Source: Adiantum capillus-veneris
Lineage: Eukaryota; Streptophyta; Polypodiopsida; Polypodiales; Pteridaceae
DNA length: 64,000 nt
Assembly (NCBI GenBank): GCA_014529385.2
Contig: CM043969.1
Span: 34,238,446-34,302,445, forward strand
Direction of reading: 5' to 3'
Part shown: positions 12,012-24,104 of the stretch, one piece after another
How the letters are laid out: each line of letters opens with the position of its first letter
How positions within the stretch are numbered: the stretch's first letter is position 1
The notes under the pieces: generated by a model
Database searches by the model: none
What the model was told of the DNA's origin: nothing
Seen by the model: only the letters and a program-made list of their open reading frames with translations
Program-made: the position numbers and the translations under genes

Positions 12012-13086
12012 GCTTCTTGAAACAAAGACTCTTGCAAAACTCTTTCTAAGTAGTCGATCATTTATTCTATTCCTCTTGGGTTTGAACTAAAGCTTGACCC
12101 TCATAACCTGGACAGTTTTCAAGCATCTTGAGCACGATATACCTTATTTTAGTTGATCATTTAGTTTGTATCTTTGAGGCTCCAACTTAAGTTCAAGCCT
12201 CATGACATGGATGTTTATTTTTCAAGCCTCATGATCACTCAAACATGACTTGTCTTAGTTGATCATTTAGTCTCTAGTTTCAGGGCTCGAACTTAAGTTC
12301 GAGCCGCATGACATGAGTACTTAGTTTTCAAGCCTCATGAGTACTCAAATATAACTTATTTTAGTTCAAAATATAGTCTCAAGATTTACGGCTAGAACTT
12401 AAGTGAGAGCCTCATGACACGAAAACTCAATTTTCAAGCCTCATGATCACTTTAGTAGAACTCATCAGGCTCAAACTTAAGTTCAAGCCTCATGACATGG
12501 GTACTCAAATTTTACGTCCCATGACTACTCTAGTTGAATTATCGTCCACGGAGGTCAGATATGACCCATGGGACCAAAAACAAACATCACAACAGTGGTG
12601 TTTTGTAGCAAATCGCACTGATACATTGAGGTTTCAGTCTTATGGGCCAGAGAGAAATGAAAAACTTTCTCAAGTTGAAATCCATCTTTAAACATCGTTG
12701 ACTCATGAGGCTCTTCACCTTCATGCCCTTGAGACTCAATCATTAATTCTCATGAGGCTCTTGACCCTTATGCCCTTGAGACTTAATTATTAATTCTCAT
12801 GAGAACTCTAGGAGGAAGATATTGCTTGCTTGATACCTGTTGTGGAGGCAATTTAGAAGCTTCCATCCATGGAATCTTTATTATATGTGTCTCAATGTAG
12901 GTACATCATATAGAAAAGAGGGCCACCTGGGAAATAGGTGGCGAGGATACTGCATGGACAACAGAAGATGAATATTGAGCAAGTGCATCATGCATGCCTT
13001 GCATCCACGCTTTCCACATCCTACAAAGGCAGTGACACTCATGCCCTTAATTTGTTTGAGGGCATAAGTAGCTAAAGTTATGATCT

Positions 13087-13136
<50 letters not shown>

Positions 13137-14251
13137 GCTTCTTAAAACAAAGACTCTTGCAAAACTCTTCTAAGTAGTGGAGTATTTATTCTATTCCTCT
13201 TGGGTTCGAACTAAAGTTTGACCCTCATGACCTGGATAGGTTTCAAGCATCTTGAGCACGATATACCTTATTTTAGTTGAGCATTTATTCTCTAGCTTCA
13301 AGGCTTGAACTTAAGTTCAAGCCTCATGACATGGATGTTTATTTTTCAAGCCTCATGATCACTTAAACATGACTTGTTTTAGTTGAGCATTTAATCTCTA
13401 ATTTTAGGGCTTGAACTTAAGTTCGAGCCTCAAGACCTGAATGCTTAGTTTTCAAGCCTCATGACTACTCAAACATAACTTTTAGTTGAAAATATAGTCT
13501 CAAAATTTGAGGCTGGAACTTAAGTTTGAGCATAATGACACAAAAACTCAATTTTCAAGCCTCATGAGTACTCTAGTAGAACTCATCAAGCTCAAACTTA
13601 AGTTCAAGCCTCATGACATGGATACTCAATTTTCAAGCCCCATGACCACTCTAGTAGAACAATTTCTTTCTAAAAACTATTCCAAAGGGTTTGTATCTCA
13701 CTAGATTTGAATTGAGTTTGCATGCAATTGTTGTTCAGTCTCATCAACTAAGGACTCAATTTGTAAGCATCATGAACACTCTAGTAGGACTCTTCCAAGA
13801 TAGAATCCATCTACAAGAGTCCTATCTCATGAGATTTGATTCTCATGGGCCAAAGAAACATGCAAAACTCTTTCAAGTTGAAATCTTTCTTTAAACATCT
13901 CTAACTCATTAGGAACTTGACCCTCATGCCCTTGAGACTCAATTATTAATCCTCATGAGAATTCTAGGAGGAAGAGATTGCTTGCTTGATACCTATTGTG
14001 GTGGCAATTAAGAAGCTCCATCCATGGAATCTGTATGGTATGTGCATGATTGTAGGTACATCATATGGAAAAGAGGGCCTCTTGGGAAGTAGGTGGTGAG
14101 GATACTGCATGGAAAATAGAAGATAAATATTGTGCAAGAGCATGCATGCATTCCTGCAACTGTCATCCAGGCTTGCCACATCCTACAAAGGTAATGACAC
14201 TGATGCCCTTAATTTTTTTGAGGGCAGACGTACGTCAAGGTATGATATCTC

Positions 14252-14336
<85 letters not shown>

Positions 14337-14965
14337 ATGCTTCTTGAAACAGAGACTCTTGCAAAACTCTTTCTAAGTAGTCAAGCATTTATTCTATTCC
14401 TCTTGAGCTTGGTCGAACTAAAGTTCGACCATCATGACCTAGATAGTTTTCAAGCTCTTGAGCACGATTAACCTTATTTTAGTTGAGCATTTAGTCTCTA
14501 GCTTCAAGGCTCAAACTTATGTTCAAGCCTCATGACATGGATGTTTATTTTTCAAGCCTCGTGAGCACTCAAACATGAGTTGTTTTAGTTGAGAATTTAG
14601 TCTCTAGTTGCAAGGCCACATGACCACTCTAGTAGAACAATTTCTATCTAGAAACTATCCCATAGGGTTTGTATCTCACAAGGTTTGAATGGAGTCTTCA
14701 TGTGGTCCAAACTCATTTTTGAGTCTTATCATCTAAAGACTCAATCTATAAGCATCATGAACACTCTAGTAGGACTCTTCCAAGCTAGAATCCATCTACA
14801 AGAGTTATATCTTATGAGGTTGGAACTTAGGTTTGAGTCTCATGGGTCAGAGACACATGTAAAACTCTTTCAATTTGAAATCCATTTTTAAACATCTCTG
14901 ACTTATGAGGATCTTGACCCTCATGCTCTTGAGGTGCAATTATTAATCCTCATGAGAACTCTAGG
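10451..14965. repeat. Tandem array of four units of about 1.17 kb, each with a (CT)n block
   Basis: Units begin at the GAAGAG anchor near 10451, 11630, 12815 and 13971 (periods about 1179, 1185 and 1156). The last unit is shorter and ends near 14965. Each has the same order: a conserved head (GGAGGCAATT, CCATGGAATCT, GTACATCATATGG, AGTAGGTGGCGAGGATACTG), a (CT)n tract, ATGCTTCTTGAAACAAAGAC, and then several sub-repeats of about 110 bp containing AACTTAAGTTCGAGCCTCATG. The CT tracts lie at 10724-10780, 11919-12009, 13085-13134 and 14250-14335 and vary in length. The Ser-Leu-repeat open frames here are translations of CT tracts, not genes. No domain is recognised in the unit heads. Confidence 0.85.
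12284..12305. repeat. Perfect 22-bp palindrome
   Basis: The half-site GGCTCGAACTT is followed directly by its own reverse complement. One- or two-mismatch versions recur in the sub-repeats of the tandem array, for example near 10949 and 11054, and a weaker relative occurs near 18560. Confidence 0.85.
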
Positions 14966-16012
14966 TGGACTCTTTCTATCTGGAGGAATATCCACAACAC
15001 TAAGCATGAGAGTCTCACAAGCTAGACACTCTTGGAGAAGTCTTTCCAATTGAAAGACATCTTCCAAAGGGTGTTATATAAACTCCTTTTAACTAAAATC
15101 CATCCCCAAGTGTCTCTATCACATGAGACTCAAACTTTAGTTTGCGCCTCATGATCCAAAAATGCTTGTAAAACAACGTAAAGTTATCTACATCAACTAT
15201 AGACCTCAAACTTCAACCTTGCACCTTGTTATTCTCTAAACTTTTTTGATCGCTTGACTCAAGATGATGTACCTATTCAATATCAATGACAATTATGGGG
15301 ATTATCCCTCACTTATCCTTCAACAATATTGTGAGATATATATTACTGCCATGAGAAGGATATGGACATGTGAAGACTCGCAACTTATCCTAAAACCTCT
15401 TTGTATTAGTTTGGAAGATTGAGGAATGAGAAGATTTTGAATTTTTAGTTTACCAATATGATTATAATAGGTAGAATTGGTATTTTGTTTTTGAGATATG
15501 GTTTGAATAGAGAGAGGGACATCAATAATTCTATTTGGTACAATTTTATGAAAAAGACTTCTTAAGTGCATCAGTATGGTATTCTTACATCATAGCTTAT
15601 ATTTAAATGAAGTCATGAATGTTTTGTTATTTGATGTTTGAGTTTTTTCTTAATATCCAAGCATATCTTATAGATAGACGATAACTTTGTGAAGAGAAGC
15701 CACCTAAGTAGAAAACATGATAAGGTTCATTGCAAACAATATAAGAAAATTATGTAGATGCATTCAAGTGTCACATTCACAAGATCTTATAAGGAACACA
15801 TTAAGTAGTTTTTTTTTTGTCTTTAGAGAGTTCCTTATTGCAATTGTCCAATTAAAACAATCCTTGGTAATCCTAATTATACAAAGATGGAAAGAAAAAC
15901 GTATAAAAGTATACATGAAGTATTTTAAGAAAAAGCTACATATATTTTCTAAGAGGTAGCTTGAAGGAAAAACACCTTATTCAAAAGAATAAACTTCGCA
16001 TTTCAAAACCAT
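14966..16012. other. Intergenic, nothing recognised
   Basis: AT-rich sequence with short chance frames on both strands. No domain, repeat or RNA gene supported. Confidence 0.45.
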
Positions 16013-16161
16013 GTTATGTCATCTTATCACTAACTTATATGCCCAAGTATTCATGTCCTCAAGTACAAAAGAAATTTGCACAACTAAGTTATGTCATCTT
16101 ATCACTAAGGTATATGACCAAGGATTCATGTCCTCAAGTATGAATGAAATTTGCACAATTA
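16013..16161. repeat. Tandem duplication, two units of 75 bp
   Basis: GTTATGTCATCTTATCACTA starts at 16013 and again at 16088, followed by ATTCATGTCCTCAAGTA in both units. Confidence 0.8.
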
Positions 16162-16439
16162 TGTCTAGCACTCAAAAATGAGTCAAATATAAAAGGAGTA
16201 TTAAGGATGCTTTTAAAAGTCGCACTACTTCAATAAGTGCCAATATATGTATAGATCATATTTATGTATCTTTGAGTAAATGTATTTTTATGAGTTTTCA
16301 TCATAACAAAATATGTTTTATTTTGGTTTTTGAGTATATGTTGTATTTGTAAAGACCATCTTTGAAGTTTCATCAATTTCTCAAAAACTGCTCTTATGTT
16401 CTATTCAAGTGATCAATACAAACAAATAGAGGCCGCTCC

Positions 16440-16692
16440 GTGCTTGGCGGATCTATTATGTAATCATGTTACCTCGTGAGTTCAATAGGAGGGATTTTTA
16501 AAGGCAAACACTTTAGGCAATTGAACAAAGATACATTTAAATAAGGGGGTTCTATATTCAAATTTGAAAAAAAAAATCCTAATATAAAGAGTCATTTTAT
16601 TCATTCAAACGTGTTAGAATATATAAGGGTTTTTTAAATTACCCCATGAATGCACACTATATAGGGGGGTACTAAATAGTGCACCCCTTGAG
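16440..16692. mobile_element. Probable diverged copy of the CAGGGG-end MITE family, copy 2
   Basis: It shares the internal layout of the other copies: CTCGTGAGTTCAATAGG near the left, AT-rich GGG-punctuated middle, and TGAATGCACACTATATAGG with AGTGCACCCCTTGAGG at the right. The right end reverse-complemented reads CTCAAGGGGTGCACTA. The left terminal repeat is strongly degraded and no clear target duplication is visible, so the boundaries are approximate. Confidence 0.5.
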
Positions 16693-16694
16693 GC

Positions 16695-17590
16695 TCCATG
16701 TAACTATCTCATGAAATTAGATCCTATAGTACATGCTACTCTCTCCCAAAATAAAGCATGCTTATACTCATAGAATTCTAGCATCCGTGCTCAAAGAGAT
16801 GTCCTCCTCCAATCAAGCATGTGATATAAGGTTGTGCATTTGAGTGATGAACCACACTCCTCTCCTCTTTGATGCTAGTTGATAAGGATGCTTTTGGTTT
16901 GTTTAGCTACTCTTAACCTATTGAGGATAAGAAAAGGATCCATTCCCATGTAATTGTCTCATGGACGTATCCTTCATGTATGTGTTATTTAGTTGCAAAA
17001 GAAGGCATGCTGGTGCTCTTGATTAGAGAAAATATCTCCCTTTGCTCTCAAAGAGATGCCCTCCACAATCTAGCATGTGACAAGTAGTGGTTTATTTGGA
17101 CTCGAGAACTCGGGGGTTCACCTCTTAGACATGTGACTTACCACATGATTTCAAATAAATGGGTTTTCTTATTGCCAAATTTTTTAAATTTTAATAAGAT
17201 TATAATAACAAAAGGGGTTTTTTTAATTGATTTGAGAGAAAAATGGGTCATTTTATCACCTTAATCATGTAAGTAAGGGGTATTTTTAAAAACCCTTTGA
17301 ACACACATTATATCAATAGTTTCTTAACAATCCATCCCCCGAGCTCAGGAACTATACCCATATCCTCTTTGATTTGCTAGATAGTGATGTGTTTATATTT
17401 ATCTATTAATATTTTAGATATACAACGTAATGAAAGGGTACCAAATCCATGAAAATAATCTCATGGAAGTAGCCTATATTTACATATTATCTAGTTGGAA
17501 TAGTAAGCATGATCACGCTCTTCATAAAAGAGAGTCCCCACTTTTGTGATTAAAGAGACACCCTCCCCCCTCATGTAAGTGGAATATGCA
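16695..17590. repeat. Degenerate tandem array of about 254-bp units, split by a MITE
   Basis: CCATGTAA followed by TATCTCATG, a CATGCT block, AAAGAGATG and CCTCC recurs near 16695, 16949 and 17450. The first spacing is about 254 bp. The second is about 501 bp, which equals one unit plus the 235-bp MITE at 17109-17343 and its target duplication. Confidence 0.6.
17109..17343. mobile_element. MITE of the CAGGGG-end family, copy 3
   Basis: The left end CTCGGGGGTTCACCTCTTAG mirrors the right end, which reverse-complemented reads CTCGGGGGATGGATTGTTAA. The flanking 8-mers CTCGAGAA (17101-17108) and CTCAGGAA (17344-17351) agree at 6 of 8 positions, consistent with an aged 8-bp target duplication. 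The interior closely resembles copy 6 (TTAGACATGT, CACATGATTTCAAATAAATG, TTGAACACACATTATAT). No ORF. Confidence 0.75.
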
Positions 17591-17834
17591 CAAACATACT
17601 TCATTTTTGCAAAATTTTGGAGCCTATCAAGTGAAGAGATTAAATTTTTTTAGGGGAACAACAATTACATGGCTACCTAGAATGATATATGCAAAGACAA
17701 GACGGGATATACTTGTAGCACTCTAGTAAATGAATTGGCTTGCAATAGAGAAACAGAGTATGTACAAGAGGAAACACAATTTTTCAGGATACATATGTAT
17801 TAGGTTAGCCACTTGATATTTCTTAGAAACTCAC

Positions 17835-18035
17835 GTTTATCTTATTGTAAATATGAATTGCCTACATAACTAAGAATACAAGTGTTAATATTTTTTTTTT
17901 CTTCATTTGTTATCTTGGTGTCTATAAAATAAGAAACTCATGTTTATCTTATTGTAAATATGAATTGCCTACATAACTAAGAATACAAGTGTTACTATCT
18001 TTTTTTTCTTTATTTGTTATCTTGGTGTTTGTAAA
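17835..18035. repeat. Tandem duplication, period about 107 bp
   Basis: GTTTATCTTATTGTAAATAT and the following ATTGCCTACATAACTAAG occur at 17835 and 17942. Each unit ends with a T-tract and TTTGTTATCTTGGTGT. Confidence 0.85.
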
Positions 18036-19924
18036 CACCATCCTCATTTGAGATCCCCTCAACATTAAAATTGCTTTAGTAAGGGCTTGTGAACAAGTCC
18101 AATTTTGTTGCTCATTTTTTATCCTAGTTTCTTAACATTGTACTCTTGGATGATGCTTTTGATTCCATTGGTCCCCCTTTAAAATGTCTTGAATTTGTAG
18201 ACAAATTATTTTTTTTGTGCAATGTTTGATGAAAGTGCTATTCATTAAAAAGTTACTCTTCCTTCTTTTTTGGCCATAAAAGTTACTCTTCCTTATCAAC
18301 AATGTTAAAATCATGCTTCCAAATGATTTGTCACTACATATACACAAACACAAAAATATATGCAAACAAAAAAATATATCTGTGTGTTGAGGATATGGCT
18401 ACGTGTTAAGGTTAAATTTATGATACCATCCTCTAGTCACATAGAGTTGTTTTGAACTAGGTTTGAGCCTCATGCCCACTTGCTAGTTTAATTGAGGCAT
18501 GTGATGCTCTAATGAGCTTCAAACCTCCTCTTAATATCCTGTAGAGCAAATTTAAGTGAGGATTGAATTTAAGTTTGAGTCTCGCATCCATGTGCTAGTG
18601 CCTTGAATGAAGTTTGAATGTCTCCACTTGCTAGTTTAAGTGAGCCATATGAGGCTCGAACTCAAATTAAATACTCTCATTAATATCCCACATAGTAGTA
18701 ACAAGTGACGCTTGAAATTTTTTAAAATTAAGTTTCAGCCCCTAGTTCATGTGCTAGTGCTTCAATTTATATGGCACAAAGGGTCCCCACAAACAACCAT
18801 GAGATCAAACTTAACAAAAAATACTGCAATTTCAGGTCTCATTTTAAACAATGGGACTTGAATAATTCCCAAAATTCTTAAATATGTCTTACTAGGTCAC
18901 TCACCATTAAGCATCATTCCTTGGCAATGGCTCCAATGTTAGCGGGTTGCTGCAATAGATATCCATAGCATAGCTTTTTGGCACTAACATGGGTAAAAAT
19001 ATCAAGAAGTGAACTTAACAAGCAAAGATGTTAGTCTCTATAAGCAAATCACCAACTCACAAATTTAAAAAAATTCCTATGTCCTTTTTCATCACTCTCA
19101 ATCATCATGTCATTTCAATGACTAAACAAATTTGGATACTAGCAACAAAACTTTAAGGAAAGCTATAATAGGTCTAAGGGGGAAAGTCTACAAAGTCTAA
19201 TAGCATTTTGACAAGGTACAAAAATCACAATCCATCATTTACCAGGTTATAAAAATTGTAACAGAACAACTCAAACAGGTTTCCCTATAGTCAATATCAC
19301 TCTTCTATAGTCAAAATGTCATAAAACAATGATTTAAGCACTCAAAGTTGAAGTAAAGACTTGCAAATGTGATGTCACAAACAACGACAAAACTCCCTCT
19401 TGTCCAAAACGGGTGTACGGTAAATTTTTTATGAATGAATTCAAAACTTGTTAGACCACTTAGAATGTAGTCATCGAGATCTATCCATTGATATATATCA
19501 TGCCATGAGATTCTTTATATTCTAGAAGATTCCATTTTTTGATGTGACAACTCCTTTAGTGAGGAGGCCATAACTTCTACAAATCAACTCCAAATTTGTC
19601 GGAGTTTGGGGATTTAGAACCTACTTTCTAAGATCTTTCCAATGATATGTTGGTTGATAGGGTTTTGACAAAGCGTTTATGTACTTCATCGAGTTGCCCA
19701 CTTTGGACAAGAGAGGCAAAGTCAAACCTCCTTATAGGTCCCCTTTGAGAGTCCAACTTTACCGTGATGCAAAAATGGCCATTGAATGGCTACTATGGGC
19801 CTTGCGTACATAATAGACATTACATCTCAGATATTTGTAGCTCTAGGATAAAAATCTACATAGCTCATGTAAAAGGTTCCCAAAAAAAGAAAGTACAATG
19901 TGTCAAAATTTTTGGCTTTGAAAT
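18036..19924. other. Non-coding stretch, possible decayed LTR of the gypsy that follows
   Basis: Around 18440-18700 there are degraded phrases related to the 10.4-15 kb array (GAATTTAAGTTTGAGTCTC). From about 19330 to 19900 the sequence resembles LTR or leader sequence upstream of the gag remnant (target-sized, AT-rich, without frames), but I could not find a matching downstream LTR, so no LTR is called. Confidence 0.3.
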
Positions 19925-22114
19925 GTGTGGCTGATTAGGAGGGTGCCCATAAGCTATGATGGCCAAACACACATGATTGATATGATGAACAATATGCAAA
20001 GGATATCGGTGAGAGGGCCAGGACAAGTTCCACCCCAAGGGCATCCCATGGGGCTAGCAAGGACATCTAAGGTGTGTTCCATTGAAGGAGGCAAATGCAC
20101 GAACCATGAATTTAACGAGTGTTATCATAGACCAAAATACGATGAAAATGCCCCATTTGTGCCTATGAGACAACAGGGAAAACCTGTGTATTGATATCCA
20201 CCTAATGTGGGACAAATATAGAAACACCCATGGATATGGAGAGACCATAGCCAATGCTAGGTCAACAACCAGCCCTGCCAAGAAAAAATGTTGTGCCGAT
20301 CAAGAATATGTTGTTTTACATACAAGTGGAAGAGTAGGCTATAGTGTTGGTTACGCCCTACAATGAGGCTGGTTGATCAATTGTGGTAGCAGAGGAAGAG
20401 TGGTATATTCAATTGCAAACTACCATGGAAGAACCAATCTATCAAGCACCTCCAAAGGCAGCACCGGTTTATTTTGTTGCAAACTAGGAAGCTAGGCTAA
20501 CCATGGTGAAAAAAATGCAAAAACCAAGAGGTGGAAGTTTCCATAACTATGGAGATGACCATTGGAAAAATGATTGTCGATAGCATGATAAGAATGCTAG
20601 GCCAATTGAGGCTTGCTGCATGCAATGTGGCAAAAAAAGTGGACAAATTGATGCTATGGGCTTAGAAGACAACAACAACAAAAGAAAATTGAAGAGAAAG
20701 CCCAGAAGATGTTTGAGGAAAGAACAAATTTGATGTTGACGAAGTTCAAAACATCAAAGCCAAGATTGGGATGATTCGTGTTGGTAGAAAAAATCTACAA
20801 ACCTATAAATGCAGCCTTCACAGGTTTTCAAGTAGGTATGAAAGAGGGCCAGACATTGAAAACTAAATGGAAAAACTATCCAACACCTGATGCGAAAGCA
20901 AAAAATCTAGGCACTTACAAAAACTTAGTCCAAATCATGCAGTCAATGCAGGAAGCACAAAACAAAAAATGCAGACCATTGGGAATCCAAGAAAGGATGA
21001 AACAAAACCAAAAATAGTGGAAACAAAAGACAAAAGAATTGAGGGATCCTTTTGCTGAAAATGACAAACCTGAACTCATAGTACCCGACAATGAGGAAGG
21101 GCTAGATGAAATTCCCTTAGGGGAGGAGGATTTGCTAGATCACTTGTGGAAAAGAGTTAGAGAATTTAACGATGCAAGATTCATTTTGAAACCATCTCCA
21201 ATCAAAGAAGTTTGGCTAGACCAACCACCCATGGCATTAGATGGAGAATCTTTGTATGGAGATTGGGTATCGGAGTGGTCAATCTTGTCGACTTTACCCT
21301 CATAATTGGATATAATGAAGAAACATCGATGGCATGCAAGACCATAAAATTATATCTAGAAAAGAAGACACTAGATGGGGAAAACCTACAATCAATCATG
21401 TCAACACCAATTCAATGCACCATAACATCGATTGACATGTTGAAGATTAGACCGCATCTATGGAAAGATCTTCAAAAAACATTAGAGAAAGTGGTAATAA
21501 TAGGGATAACAAAAGAAAAAGTCAAAGAGTTGCGCTTAGAAGAATCTTGAGGTAAACTCATCAAATCGGTTCATATAAACAAGGTAGGTAATGAAGAAAA
21601 CACAACTCTTCCTGTGTGATATAATGATCTAACCACCATGGCTATACTAAACAATGGGCAGAATTGCCATAGCAACAAAGTTAGTTGGGGAAGCTTGGGA
21701 AAGATTTGCAATTATGTAGAGAAGAATGAAATCTTAATTGGTATATGGCACATCAAACGGCCCATGGGATTGAATGAAATTTTAATTGGCAGATGGCACA
21801 TCAAATGGGCCATGGGATTCGGGAAGATTTTCACAATTCGGTAGAGAAGAATGAAATTGTAATTGGCAGATGGCACATCAAACGTCCCATGGGATTGTAA
21901 GAAAACGTGATAGTCAGTTCACACAAGATTTGTCTTCAACACCTATTTTAAAGACTCCAGACTGGAATAAAAATTTTCACGTGCATGTTGATGCTTCAAA
22001 CTTTACTATTGGTAGCATATTGGTGCAATTAGGAGAGGGAACCATGGATTTTTCCATCTCTTATGCTCCCATGCAATTGAACAAAGCTAAAAATAATTAT
22101 ACCATGATAGAGAG
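19925..22114 (+). pseudogene. Decayed Ty3/gypsy element, gag to first half of RNase H
   Basis: Fragments of a gag-pol run through this region with many stops. At 21950-22114 the reading TPDWNKNFHVHVDASNF, then FSISYAPMQLNKAKNNYTMIE, is the start of a gypsy RNase H, with the catalytic Asp of VDAS. The RT core between gag and RNase H seems to be deleted; only a short repeated segment lies there. The RNase H frame stops at 22114, where the Copia element is inserted, and resumes at 27266 with RKGLGMVYAVKNFKHYLL. Removing the Copia element and one copy of GAGAG joins the two halves in frame, so the gypsy is the older host of the insertion. Confidence 0.8.
21727..21897. repeat. Small tandem triplication
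   Basis: GAATGAAAT followed by TTAATTGG, ATGGCACATCAAA and CCCATGGGATT occurs near 21727, 21774 and 21850. It lies where the RT core of the decayed gypsy should be, so it may mark a deletion scar. Confidence 0.7.
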
Positions 22115-22391
22115 TGTTGAAGATGATGAAACAGGAAACAGAAGGAAGAAAGCAACTCAGAGTAGGAAGAAGATGGAGAAGGAGAAGACACAGAGCTTGC
22201 GTACGAGATCTCTGTAGTCTCTCTCTCTGTATTAGAATAATAGTGTATACAAACTCAGAGCTACAAAGCTTATATGAAACCCTAAGAGATAAGGTGTCCT
22301 TTCACACCGGATGTCCAGGGGGAAAAACCCAGTGGGAGAAAAGTGCCCCTGGTGAAGCGCGTATACACACTAACACTACTACATGTCTACA
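22115..22391 (-). repeat. 3' LTR of the Copia element
   Basis: Plus-strand ends TGTTGAAGATG and ACATGTCTACA. A run of CTCTCTCTGTATTAGAATA and TATACAAACT is present, and the sequence pairs with 26990-27265. Confidence 0.92.
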
Positions 22392-22692
22392 AATCCCCCC
22401 TGTAGTGATAGTGTGAATCCGTACAAGGTAGCAGATCATCATGTGTATGAGAGTAAGCCCAAAGCTTTTCGGAAAGCTTCAAAATTTTCTCGTGATAACG
22501 CCTTCGTGTGATCTCCCCTGCATGTAGCCTTTCCCTGACATAGTGGTAGTGAACCTCTATGCGCTTTGTTCTTGCATGAAATACTGGATTCCTTGCAACT
22601 GCCATAGCACTCTGACTGTCAGTGAAAATGGTAGTGGGTGCCTGTTGACACTCACAAAGATCTGCCAATAACCTGCGTATATCCATACACAA
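22387..22692 (-). pseudogene. Copia RNase H C-terminal part, frameshifted
   Basis: This frame carries LLADLCECQQAPTTIFTDSQ and AVARNPVFHARTKRIEVHYH, the second half of Copia RNase H including the third catalytic Asp (TDSQSA) and the downstream TKRIEVHYH motif. It continues the upstream RT-RNase H frame after a frameshift near 22690. It ends next to the polypurine tract. Confidence 0.85.
22392..22403 (-). other. Polypurine tract of the Copia element
   Basis: The minus strand reads CAGGGGGGATT directly before the 3' LTR, the usual place of the plus-strand primer. Confidence 0.8.
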
Positions 22693-24104
22693 TCAACTGT
22701 TGCCGTGAAAGCTGCCCTGTACTCAGCTTCACAAGTTGATGTAGCCACTATGGGTTGCTTCTTGCTTAGCCAAGATATACATGCATTTCCCAAGAAAAAA
22801 CAATTGCCACTTGTGGAATGTCGTGTGTCAAAATCACCAGCCCAATATGAATCGCTGTAACCAAGAAGCTGCATAGAACTGTGCTTTCCATACATATCCC
22901 CCCTTGGAAAGAACATGGCAAGATTAGGGGTACCTGAAAGGTAACGAAGTATGCGCTTCACAGCCTGCCAATGATGCATACCTGGGCTGTGCATAAATCT
23001 GCTTGCTTGTGAAACCCCAAATTGAATGTCTGGACAAGTGTTGCTTGCCAAATATATCAAGCAACCAACCGCTGCTGCATAAGTATGTACATCAAAAGGT
23101 TCTCCAGCATCGTGCATGCTCAACTTTGATCCAGTTTCTACGGGTGTAGAGATTGGTTTACAATTTTGCATACCAAACTTGTCCAAAATTTTATGCAAAT
23201 ATTTTGCCTGCAACATGTATATGCCATCCTTTGATTGCACAAACTGAATACCCAAGTAATAATGTAGCAAACCAAGATCAAACATCTCAAAGGTTTTTCT
23301 CAAAGCATCTTTAAACGCTTCAATTTCATCTGCACTATTGCTTGTAAGAAGCATATCATCCACATAAAGTGTTAGCATAATGAGAACTCCATCTCTCTTT
23401 TTGACATACAAAGTACTTTCTGTTGGACTATTCTGAAATCCCTGGCCAATCAAATAAGTATGTATCTTCTCATACCATGCTCTTGGAGCCTGTTTGAGAC
23501 CATACAAAGCTTTACGCAATCTACATACCTTTTGCTCTTGACCTTTTACAACAAAACCACTTGGTTGACTTACATAAAATTCTTCCTGCAAATCACCATT
23601 CAAACAAGCAGTTTTGATATCCAACTGATGCATTTTCCAACCATGATGAGCAGCAATTGCAACTAGTGATCTAACTGTGGACGCATGAGAAGTAGGAGCA
23701 AAGGTTTCATCATAATCTATGGCTTTCTGTTGCACATAGCCTTTTGCCACAAGCCTTGCTTTGTACCTATCAATAGTACCATCTTGTTTCCTTTTTACCT
23801 TAAAAACCCACTTTGTACCAATAGGCTTTTTACCTGTAGGCAAGTCCACTAGATCCCATGTATGATTCTTATGAATAGAATCAATTTCTTGCTGCATAGC
23901 ATCTTTCCACTGAACACACTCTAAAGCTTTTTCAAATGAATCAGGCTCATCTGCATCACAAAGAGTGCTGAAGCAAGCCAAATCTACTTTCTCTCTACCA
24001 AAAGTAGTACCAGCACGTGTTTTTCGTGGCAACGGTGCATCCAACTTGCTATCCTGCAAAGTTTTCTGAACCCATTTAGGCAAGGTTCTTTCTTCCCTGA
24101 GAAC
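22690..24104 (-). pseudogene. Copia reverse transcriptase and RNase H N-terminal part
   Basis: The frame starts just after the in-frame stop at 24105-24107 and runs through the complete RT: WKDAMQQEIDSIHKNHTWDL, KWVFKVKRKQDGTIDRYKAR, HQLDIKTACLNGDLQEE, YGLKQAPRAWYEKI, and the catalytic YVDDMLL. It ends with the start of RNase H (GYSDSYWAGDFDTRHSTSG, WLSKKQPIVATSTCEAEY), with catalytic Asp and Glu visible. From about 22690 the frame is lost and the real continuation lies in another frame. The RT itself looks catalytically intact. Confidence 0.93.

Noticed and set aside
10611-14471. Long Ser-Leu repeat ORFs over the CT tracts
   Set aside because: They are translations of (CT)n microsatellites, which are open in several frames. 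No domain lies outside the tract.
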